Shown here piece after piece: positions 57,267 to 64,000 of a stretch of DNA of 64,000 bases (positions are counted from its first letter, which is position 1; every line of letters begins with the position of its first letter). The stretch covers positions 248,001-312,000 of the forward strand of contig CAIQCB010000057.1 in assembly GCA_903870245.1 (NCBI GenBank), read 5' to 3'. Position numbers and translations under genes: made by a program. The notes beneath the pieces are model-generated. The model was not told where the DNA came from. It saw only the letters and a program-made list of their open reading frames with translations, and ran no database searches. This DNA comes from an uncultured Methylocystaceae bacterium (GTDB taxonomy: Bacteria > Pseudomonadota > Alphaproteobacteria > Rhizobiales > Beijerinckiaceae).

Positions 57267-58055
57267 TCATAATCCGCTTTCGGGTATAATTTTGAGCAAA
57301 TCCGAGAGCGGCGTTGGTTTGACGACCAGCGGCGGCGCGAACGGCAGTTCGTGCAGGGCGATAAGGCTCAATAGAACAATAACGGCGGAAGTAAAAATCG
57401 TCATAGCGGCGATCTGAGGACCTCTTCTCTCCAGATGGACCGAAGCCACGCTGATCTGGGCGATCAACGCCAGAAACAACACCGACGACCATTTGATCGT
57501 TTCCGTGTTATCCGTGCTCAGTTTCAGGCGATTGGACCGCGTCTCGCGAAGCTTCATGGAAATTTCAGCCAGGGGGTTGTCGCAATTTCTCTTTATCCCC
57601 GTGGAAGTGCAGTCTTTCGTGGCGATGCGGATCAAATTATCCTGGGCAATTTCAGCTTCGGCGGCGGCCTCTCCCCGCGTCATTGCCGGCCACTCCCTCT
57701 CAACGACCGCTGACGCATAGCTGCGGATCGCCCGGCTAATGTCGTCGTAAGGCAAATCGGAAACGGCCACGAGACCGTAAAGCGAGGTGAGTTCGGCGGC
57801 CTCTTCCCTGACGATGTCGGCGGCTTTTCTGTTATTGTCCCACACGTCATTGGAGAGGAATCCAATCAGGATGCCCAAAATCGGAATCACGCTTCCGAAA
57901 AACGAGGGCGTCACGCCGCGAAAAGGCTGAATGCGATCGCGACATTTTTCGCTGAAAGTCAGCCAATGCAGTAGCGACGCGGTAAATCCAAAAAAGACTG
58001 AAAGGACAAAAATAATCTCCGCCGCCGGGAGTATGAGCCATTTTTCGATCATCAT
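57267..58055 (-). CDS. DUF4239 (bestrophin-like) membrane protein
   Basis: A 262-residue protein with two N-terminal helices (about residues 6-28 and 40-58), a soluble helical centre (VREEAAELTSLYGL onward) and two C-terminal helices (about 182-200 and 208-228). This layout is typical of DUF4239, annotated by some resources as bestrophin-like. Tandem ATGs at 58055 and 58052 are the start candidates. It probably heads an operon with the patatin gene. Confidence 0.82.
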   Translation of the reverse strand: MMIEKWLILPAAEIIFVLSVFFGFTASLLHWLTFSEKCRDRIQPFRGVTPSFFGSVIPILGILIGFLSNDVWDNNRKAADIVREEAAELTSLYGLVAVSDLPYDDISRAIRSYASAVVEREWPAMTRGEAAAEAEIAQDNLIRIATKDCTSTGIKRNCDNPLAEISMKLRETRSNRLKLSTDNTETIKWSSVLFLALIAQISVASVHLERRGPQIAAMTIFTSAVIVLLSLIALHELPFAPPLVVKPTPLSDLLKIIPESGL

Positions 58056-58356
58056 CTTATCTCGCCGCGTGAAAAAACCACTGTTTGCGCCGGATCGCGC
58101 TTCCCTCATCCTCAGAACAGCAATGATCGTCCATTATCTAACCGATCTGGACGGGCGTTTGCGCAAGTTTTTCGAGGACAGGGTGAATTGATAATGAGCA
58201 ATATATCCAATAAATGAAACGATTGCCCAAATCTGTTGCGCAATTGCCACATTTCGATGACATTGTTTCGTTTTATAGACTTTTCCGGACAGGCCCGTTA
58301 ACCTGTTCCTGTGATCGGCGACGATCAGCCCTTATCCGGCATGACTACAGATTCGA
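58056..58356. other. Intergenic region between divergent genes
   Basis: About 300 bases, AT-rich toward the right. It must contain promoters for the DUF4239 gene (minus) and the barrel gene (plus). No small gene is supported. Confidence 0.45.
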
Positions 58357-59310
58357 ATGAAAATCACTACAATTCATAATCACTGTTATTTCCGGCGCAT
58401 TTATCTTTTGATTGCATCAGGTCTGTTTAGCCTCGGCGCATTCGGCGTATCGCAAGCCTCGGAGCAAGCCGGTAATCTTCTTTTCCCCTTTTTTGCCGGC
58501 TCTACCCATGCGCCGCTGGCGACGGACGAATTGCCGGCGCCGGCCGGCGCTCGCTTGAGCGCCGCAACCTATGCATGGGAAGTCTTCACCCCGGTCGAAC
58601 TCGCCTCGTCGCCCTACAACAAGACGTTGCGTATCCCTGTCTGGTTGCGTCTTCTCGCGTCAGTGCCCGCCAACAATGGTTGGAACATCAATTTTCTGGC
58701 GTATTCTCTTTACATCGATCGATGGACGACGACGCCGGGCGGCCCCCTTGAGCCTTCGAAGACCCGGCACGAAGCCGGACGGGGAGACGCAGGCGTTCAA
58801 GTTACATTCACGCATGACCTCAACGAACGCTGGAGCGCCGGTTTCGGCGCCCGTTTGCAGGGTCCGACCGCCGGCCCCGGCATCCTCGCCAACACGGCTG
58901 ATGCGGAACTGGGCAGCGGTCGTTGGCAAATCATGCCCTGGGTCAGCTTTCGCGCCTCATTGCCGGAATTGTCGGAGGGAGCTTTTTTCGCGCCCACCAT
59001 GCGCTGGACGATGAGTTATGGCGGAGATATCGAGCGTCGCAGAATTAACGAACCCCAGATCCGCCCGACGTTCCAGATGGATTTGTCGAAAAAATGGTTC
59101 CTGATGCTTTATCCGACCTACGCCATACGCATCAATTACGGCGGTTCCGTTCCGGGTCAGACGGGCCGGTTGTTTCTGCCAATCGATGGTCTTGTTGGCT
59201 ACAGATTTTCGGATAGCTTCCAGGTCAGTCTGCAGGCGGCTACGCCGATCGTCAATCAATACCCGGTGTTCGATCTTTTCACGATGTTATGGTTCAGGGG
59301 AAGTTTTTGA
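58357..59310 (+). CDS. Hypothetical outer-membrane beta-barrel protein
   Basis: A 317-residue protein with a signal peptide (about residues 1-35, ending SQA-SE). The mature part is beta-rich with alternating hydrophobic strands, many aromatic girdle residues and a C-terminal aromatic ending (WFRGSF), the recognition signal for BAM. I do not recognise a named family. It is divergent from the DUF4239 gene. Confidence 0.7.
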   Translation: MKITTIHNHCYFRRIYLLIASGLFSLGAFGVSQASEQAGNLLFPFFAGSTHAPLATDELPAPAGARLSAATYAWEVFTPVELASSPYNKTLRIPVWLRLLASVPANNGWNINFLAYSLYIDRWTTTPGGPLEPSKTRHEAGRGDAGVQVTFTHDLNERWSAGFGARLQGPTAGPGILANTADAELGSGRWQIMPWVSFRASLPELSEGAFFAPTMRWTMSYGGDIERRRINEPQIRPTFQMDLSKKWFLMLYPTYAIRINYGGSVPGQTGRLFLPIDGLVGYRFSDSFQVSLQAATPIVNQYPVFDLFTMLWFRGSF

Positions 59311-59419
59311 GGCCGACAGACCAGTGAGACCAGTCGCCCAGTGAGGCTGACGAAAAAAATATGTCGTTGTCCGCAGGACACATACGACCCGGCGGGAATT
59401 GGTGTATGGCTCCCGATCG

Positions 59420-61279
59420 ATGCTCACAATCAATGATCTCACCTACAGGCTCGGCGACCGGTTGCTGTTCGATAAGGCAGGAGCCTTTTTGCCGGCGCGG
59501 GCCCGCACCGGTTTTGTCGGCCGCAATGGCGCTGGCAAGACAACGCTTTTCCGGCTGATCGCCGGCGAAATCGCCGCAGAAAGCGGAACCATCGCCCTGC
59601 CAGCGCGCACGAGATTGGGCCGGGTAGAGCAGGAGGCTCCCGGCGGCGCGACGCGGCTGATCGATTTCGTTCTTGCCGCCGACATTGAGCGGGCAGAGCT
59701 TCTGTCGCGCGCTGAAACCGCTCACGATCCGCATGACATCGCCGAAATCCAGACGCGCCTTGCCGATATCGACGCCCATTCCGCCCCCGCCCGCGCCGCT
59801 ACGATTCTGCACGGCCTCGGCTTTGACTCCGGGGCTCAGCTGCGCGCCCTGTCCGAATTCTCGGGCGGCTGGCGGATGCGTGTCGCGCTTGCCGCCGTAT
59901 TGTTTTCGGCCCCCGATCTGCTGCTGCTTGACGAGCCGACCAATTACCTCGATCTCGAAGGCACGCTGTGGCTGGTTGATTACCTTGCCCGCTATCCTGC
60001 AAATGTGCTGGTCATAAGCCATGACCGCGATTTGCTTGATGCGGTGGCGACGCATATCCTGCATCTCGAACGCGGGAAGCTCACGCTTTATAAGGGTAAT
60101 TACGCCTCCTTCGAGAAACAGCGTCGCGAGGCCGCCCTTCTCGCGGCGAAAGCCGGCAAGAAACTCGACGAACAGCGCAAGCATTTGCAGGCTTTCGTTG
60201 ATCGCTTCCGAGCCAAGGCCACCAAGGCGCGGCAGGCGCAATCGCGGCTCAAGATGCTGGAGCGGATGGAGCCGGTCACGGCGATCGTCGACGACAGCGT
60301 GCTGCCGATCCATCTGCCGTCGCCGGAGAAACCGCTGTCGCCGCCGATCATCGCGCTGGAGCGCGCCTCGGTGGGCTATGGCGACCGCGTGGTTCTGTCG
60401 CGTTTAACCTTGTCTCTTTCGAACGACGACCGCATTGGCCTGCTTGGCGCCAATGGCAATGGCAAATCGACCTTCGCGAAATTGCTCGGCGGTCGTCTGG
60501 AGACAATGGATGGGCGGATGGTGCGCGCAGCCAAACTCGACTCCGGCTTTTTCGCCCAGCATCAGGTTGATGATCTCAATCTCGACGACACGCCCTGCCG
60601 GGTGTTCGCGCGGCTGATGCCAGAGGCTCCCGAGGCGCGGGTGCGCGCGCGCGCCGCACAGACTGGATTTTCCGGCGCTCGCGCCGACACGAAGGTTGCG
60701 CATCTTTCCGGCGGCGAGAAGGCGCGACTGTTGCTGGGCGTCGCGACCTTCAATGCGCCGCATCTGTTAATTCTCGACGAGCCGACGAACCATCTCGATA
60801 TCGACAGCCGCGCCGCGTTGATTGAGGCGATCAACGCCTATGAAGGCGCCGTCGTCCTGGTTTCCCACGACCGGTATTTGCTCGAAGCTTGCGCCGACCG
60901 TTTGTGGCTTGTCGCAGACGGAAACGTGCGCGCCTTCGACGGCGACATGGACGATTACGCCAGGCTGGTTTTGTCGAAAACCCGCACGGAGGAGCCTAAT
61001 TCTGCGGCTCCTGCGCCCAACGCCCCGCCTTCCGTCGTCCCAAAACGCCGCGACGCCGGCCAGATGCGGCGGACGCTCGCCGCCGCGGAGGAGAAGGTCG
61101 AGAAATTGACGACTTTGCTGGCGCGCGTCGACGCGGCCCTGGCCTCGCCGGAGGCTTTCACCCGCAACCCGCCGGAAGCGGCGCGGCTTGCCGCTCAGCG
61201 TGCGGAGTTGGCGGAGGCGCTGGCCGCCGCCGAGGATCATTGGCTGACGCTGGCGGGGGAGGCGGAGAACGCCGGCTGA
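59420..61279 (+). CDS. ABC-F family ATPase (Uup-like)
   Basis: A 619-residue soluble protein with two ABC ATPase domains. The first has GRNGAGKTT, FSGGWRMR and LLLDEPTNYLD; the second has GANGNGKST, LSGGEKARLL and LILDEPTNHLD. Between them is the ABC-F linker (about residues 220-300) and at the end a coiled coil (AAEEKVEKLTTLLARVDAAL), as in Uup. Family members act on ribosomes in translation or recovery. No membrane partner is present. The ATG at 59420 puts the first strand at the N-terminus. Confidence 0.93.
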   Translation: MLTINDLTYRLGDRLLFDKAGAFLPARARTGFVGRNGAGKTTLFRLIAGEIAAESGTIALPARTRLGRVEQEAPGGATRLIDFVLAADIERAELLSRAETAHDPHDIAEIQTRLADIDAHSAPARAATILHGLGFDSGAQLRALSEFSGGWRMRVALAAVLFSAPDLLLLDEPTNYLDLEGTLWLVDYLARYPANVLVISHDRDLLDAVATHILHLERGKLTLYKGNYASFEKQRREAALLAAKAGKKLDEQRKHLQAFVDRFRAKATKARQAQSRLKMLERMEPVTAIVDDSVLPIHLPSPEKPLSPPIIALERASVGYGDRVVLSRLTLSLSNDDRIGLLGANGNGKSTFAKLLGGRLETMDGRMVRAAKLDSGFFAQHQVDDLNLDDTPCRVFARLMPEAPEARVRARAAQTGFSGARADTKVAHLSGGEKARLLLGVATFNAPHLLILDEPTNHLDIDSRAALIEAINAYEGAVVLVSHDRYLLEACADRLWLVADGNVRAFDGDMDDYARLVLSKTRTEEPNSAAPAPNAPPSVVPKRRDAGQMRRTLAAAEEKVEKLTTLLARVDAALASPEAFTRNPPEAARLAAQRAELAEALAAAEDHWLTLAGEAENAG

Positions 61280-61585
61280 TTATTCGGCGATATCGGCGAA
61301 TTCCGGATGGCGTTTCAGGTAGGCCGCGACGAAGGAGCAGGTCGGCCGAACCCTGAGCCCCTGTGCGCGCGCAGAGATCAGCGCCGTGCGGATCAGCTTT
61401 GACCCAACGCCGCGGCCCGCCAGCGCCGGTGGCGACTCTGTGTGATAGAGGTCCATCACGCCATTAGAGATTCGATAATCGACGAGGGCGCGATGGCCGT
61501 CGATCTCGATCTCGAAACGGCTTTTTTCTGCGTTGTCGCGCACCGTCGCCTCGCCATTATTTCCAGCGCTGCTGTCGATTTCCAT
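61280..61585 (-). CDS. GNAT-like N-acetyltransferase (YjdJ type)
   Basis: A 101-residue short acetyltransferase with the acetyl-CoA motif GRGVGSKLI and the [16 protein letters not shown] end characteristic of the small YjdJ/GNAT group. The substrate is unknown. It is convergent with the ABC-F gene with no gap between the stop codons. Confidence 0.87.
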   Translation of the reverse strand: MEIDSSAGNNGEATVRDNAEKSRFEIEIDGHRALVDYRISNGVMDLYHTESPPALAGRGVGSKLIRTALISARAQGLRVRPTCSFVAAYLKRHPEFADIAE

Positions 61586-61984
61586 CCCGGCTTTCCTGTG
61601 TCTTGCAACCCCTCATCTGGTTCGCCTACGGCGAACCACCTTCTCCCGCAAGGGGAGAAAGGAAAAGGCGGCGAGGCTGCTCGTTATCCCCTCTGCCCTC
61701 ACGGGAGAGGGTGGCGCGCAGCGCGAGTGAAGGCAAGCCGCATGACTACTCTCTCGCCGGCAAATCAACGATGCGATTTTTTAAGCTCCCCCGTTCGGCC
61801 CCGCTGCGAAGGGCGGCGTTCTTGCGTCAGAAGTCAGCGCCGCCGACGTAAGATTTCGAGATCGCGGGAGAGGCGGGAGCGCCTGCTACCCGAGGTTGTC
61901 AGCGCCCCGGCTTCTCCCGGCCCGGGGGAGGGGCTATGTTGCATCCCGAACCTTCCCGCCGATTCGACCAACTGGAACCTCGAC
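61586..61984. repeat. Palindromic intergenic repeat patch upstream of proS
   Basis: Within this gap a GGTTCGCC-TAC-GGCGAACC hairpin (61619-61637) is followed by a CTTCTCCC/GGGAGAAAG hairpin (about 61640-61661), then CCCTC...GAGGG (about 61688-61711) and a third CTTCTCCC-type arm near 61911. The unit resembles the CCCTCATCC...TTCTCCC...GGGAGAAGG intergenic element I know from alphaproteobacteria. No coding function is visible. Confidence 0.7.
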
Positions 61985-63328
61985 ATGCGCCTGTCCCGAT
62001 ATTTTCTGCCGATACTCCGCGAAACGCCCAAAGAGGCCGAGATCGTTTCGCATCGGCTGATGTTGCGTGCCGGGCTAATTCGTCAGGAATCGGCTGGGAT
62101 TTACGCCTGGCTGCCGCTTGGCCTGAGGGTTCTCAACCGGATCAACACGATCATCCGCGAGGAGCAGAATCGCGCGGGGGCTATCGAATGTTTGATGCCG
62201 ACGATCCAGTCCGCCGATCTGTGGCGCGAGTCCGGTCGCTACGACGCCTATGGCAAGGAGATGCTGCGCATTTCGGATCGCCACGAGCGCGAGATGCTCT
62301 ATGGCCCAACCAACGAGGAGATGATCACCGAAATCTTCCGGGCCTATGTGCGCTCTTACAAGGATTTGCCGCTCAATCTCTATCATATTCAGTGGAAATT
62401 TCGCGACGAGGTGCGTCCGCGCTTCGGGGTGATGCGCTCGCGTGAGTTTTTGATGAAGGACGCTTACTCCTTCGATCTGACGGCGGAGGGCGGGCGTCAC
62501 TCCTATAACAAAATGTTCGTGGCCTATTTGCGCACCTTCGCCCGCATGGGTCTGACGGCGATCCCGATGGCCGCCGATACTGGCCCGATTGGCGGCAAGC
62601 TCAGTCATGAATTCATCATTCTGGCGGACACCGGCGAGAGCGAGGTGTTCTGCCACAAGGACTTCCTTGGATTCACGCCGCCGCCCGCCGATATCGATTT
62701 CGACGATCCGGCCGCCATGCAAGGCATGGTCGACGCCTGGACGAGCCGCTATGCGGCGACCAGCGAGATGCATGACGCCGCTGCTTTCGCGGCTGTGCCG
62801 GAAGCATCGCGGGTTGCTGCGCGGGGTATCGAGGTCGGGCATATTTTCTATTTCGGCACGAAATACTCCGAGCCGATGAAGGCGGTCGTCAATGGCCCGG
62901 ATGGCAAGGAAGTCGTCGTGCAGATGGGCTCCTATGGCATCGGGCCGTCGCGCCTCGTTGCTGCGATCATCGAAGCCGGTCATGACGACGCCGGGATCAT
63001 CTGGCCTGAGACGGTCGCGCCTTTCCATGTCGGCGTTGCTGATTTGAAAGTCGGGGATGCGGAGACAGCAAGGGTCTGCGCCGAACTGGTCCAGCACTAT
63101 GAGAATGCTGGCCTGGACGTGTTGCATGATGATCGCGACGAGCGGCCGGGCGCGAAATTCGCCACCCTCGATCTGATTGGCCTGCCCTGGCAAATTCTGG
63201 TTGGGCCGAAGGGCCTTGCCGAGGGCCGCGTCGAGGTCAAGTGCCGGCGGGATGGCTCGCGGGAGCTGTTGACGCCGCAAGAGGCTGTCAATCGCGTCGT
63301 CGACGCGCTGCGAAAGGCCGGCGCATGA
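61985..63328 (+). CDS. proS: Proline-tRNA ligase
   Basis: A 447-residue class II synthetase of the shorter alphaproteobacterial type, without the editing insertion found in E. coli ProS. It starts [19 protein letters not shown], has [10 protein letters not shown], motif 2 ([21 protein letters not shown]) in split form and motif 3 [14 protein letters not shown]-terminal anticodon-binding domain follows. Its stop overlaps the lolC start as ATGA. Confidence 0.96.
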   Translation: MRLSRYFLPILRETPKEAEIVSHRLMLRAGLIRQESAGIYAWLPLGLRVLNRINTIIREEQNRAGAIECLMPTIQSADLWRESGRYDAYGKEMLRISDRHEREMLYGPTNEEMITEIFRAYVRSYKDLPLNLYHIQWKFRDEVRPRFGVMRSREFLMKDAYSFDLTAEGGRHSYNKMFVAYLRTFARMGLTAIPMAADTGPIGGKLSHEFIILADTGESEVFCHKDFLGFTPPPADIDFDDPAAMQGMVDAWTSRYAATSEMHDAAAFAAVPEASRVAARGIEVGHIFYFGTKYSEPMKAVVNGPDGKEVVVQMGSYGIGPSRLVAAIIEAGHDDAGIIWPETVAPFHVGVADLKVGDAETARVCAELVQHYENAGLDVLHDDRDERPGAKFATLDLIGLPWQILVGPKGLAEGRVEVKCRRDGSRELLTPQEAVNRVVDALRKAGA

Positions 63329-64000
63329 GCGTGACGGATCGTCCGACGAAGGGCGCCAACGCCTTCTCGTCGTTTGAAGGGATGGTCGCGCTACGCTATC
63401 TGCGCGCTCGCCGGGCTGACGGATTTGTGTCGGTGATCGCCGGTTTTTCCTTTCTTGGCATTATGCTCGGTGTCGCGACGTTGATCGTCGTTACGGCGGT
63501 GATGAATGGATTCCATCGCGAACTGATGGATAAAATCATGGGCATCAATGGCCACGCCTTTGTGCAGGCCGTAGAGACTCCCTTCACCGACTGGGACGAT
63601 ATCGCGCGTCGCATCGAGAAAACGCCGGGCGTGAAACTGGCGATCCCGATGGTCGAGGGCGCTGCCGGCATTTCGACGCAGTTTGGACAGTCCGGCGTGC
63701 TGGCGCGTGGCGTGCGCGAGCAGGATTTAACGCGATTGCCCGGAATCGCGGGCAATATCCGCGACGGGTCGCTCGATGGATTCGACAAGGCGGAGGGCGT
63801 TGCCATTGGTCAGCGGCTCTCCGAAACGCTCGGCGTCCGGGTTGGCGACAAGGTTAGCTTGCTGATCGCCAAAGGCGGGCAGACCCCCTTTGGCGTCGCG
63901 CCGCGCATCAAGGCTTATACGGTCGTCGCCATATTTTCGATTGGCATGTCTGAGTTCGATAATGTTTTCGTCTATATGCCGCTTACCGAGGCGCAGGCAT
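63325..64000 (+). CDS. Lipoprotein-releasing ABC permease LolC/E, partial
   Basis: The first 225 residues of an inner-membrane permease that releases lipoproteins for transport to the outer membrane. Opening [20 protein letters not shown] and the first membrane helix ([18 protein letters not shown]) match LolC/LolE, followed by the periplasmic MacB-like domain ([18 protein letters not shown]). The gene continues past the window end. It is coupled to proS by an ATGA overlap, an order common in Hyphomicrobiales. Confidence 0.92.
   Translation, partial: MSVTDRPTKGANAFSSFEGMVALRYLRARRADGFVSVIAGFSFLGIMLGVATLIVVTAVMNGFHRELMDKIMGINGHAFVQAVETPFTDWDDIARRIEKTPGVKLAIPMVEGAAGISTQFGQSGVLARGVREQDLTRLPGIAGNIRDGSLDGFDKAEGVAIGQRLSETLGVRVGDKVSLLIAKGGQTPFGVAPRIKAYTVVAIFSIGMSEFDNVFVYMPLTEAQA

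Noticed and set aside
62075-63280. 401-codon open frame opposite proS
   Set aside because: Antisense shadow of a conserved synthetase gene.

Overview
The window looks like chromosomal DNA of an alphaproteobacterium of the order Hyphomicrobiales. A Beijerinckiaceae or Methylocystaceae-type organism is my best guess, not proven. The basis is the high-GC codon use, the gene orders bamE<>yceD-plsX-fabH, radA-cvpA-purF-SDR and proS-lolC, a short proS of the alphaproteobacterial type, DUF992 and DUF4239 family proteins, and tandem Omp25/31-like barrels. Most of the window is ordinary vertically inherited housekeeping DNA, with three patches that look acquired or decayed.

Region by region. 1-5.1 kb: a galactofuranosyltransferase and UDP-galactopyranose mutase pair overlapping by ATGA, then an AT-rich gap and an AT-rich methyltransferase gene; this looks like the end of a surface polysaccharide locus. 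5.1-6.5 kb: non-coding or decayed DNA with a broken IS3-family transposase. 6.5-11.4 kb: a four-gene operon (YtcA-like, MdtN-like, MdtO-like, MdtP-like) for an aromatic-acid or drug efflux pump. 11.5-16.2 kb: an L,D-transpeptidase-like lipoprotein, a double beta-barrel porin-like protein and a SulP anion transporter. 16.3-21.8 kb: TerB-like protein, SDR, ribosomal protein L32, GH25 lysozyme lipoprotein, MgtE, polysaccharide deacetylase. 22-27.6 kb: tRNA-Leu(GAG), lipB, radical SAM protein, a SmbP-like histidine-rich metal-binding protein, a PepSY membrane protein and a DUF2946-like protein. 27.7-32.1 kb: a group 1 truncated hemoglobin overlapping a ferredoxin-NAD(P)H reductase, RNase D, a TPR protein and a peroxiredoxin. 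32.3-40.7 kb: a giant AsmA/DUF3971 protein, tyrS, an MBOAT/AlgX-like acetylation pair and a DUF992 protein. 40.7-45.2 kb: SDR, purF, cvpA and radA. 45.2-47.2 kb: an AT-rich island with an unknown membrane protein and a hexanucleotide repeat. 47.2-54.3 kb: methyltransferase, fabH, plsX, yceD, bamE, a lytic transglycosylase, argC and an HU-type protein. 54.5-59.3 kb: DUF4105, patatin, DUF4239 and an outer-membrane barrel. 59.4-64 kb: an ABC-F protein, GNAT, a palindromic repeat patch, proS and the start of lolC.

How genes work together. PlsX makes acyl-phosphate and FabH starts fatty acid synthesis, so yceD-plsX-fabH ties ribosome assembly to lipid supply. The hemoglobin and its translationally coupled reductase have the residues expected of a nitric oxide dioxygenase and a private electron donor. 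The YtcA/MdtNOP-like operon spans both membranes. The MBOAT and AlgX-like proteins should cooperate to O-acetylate a polysaccharide. I found no CRISPR array, prophage, intact insertion sequence or clear defence system. No fully novel multi-gene system is demonstrable from sequence alone; the best leads are the hemoglobin-reductase pair, the GlfT2-like enzyme, the AT-rich island protein and the L,D-transpeptidase that lacks conserved active-site residues.
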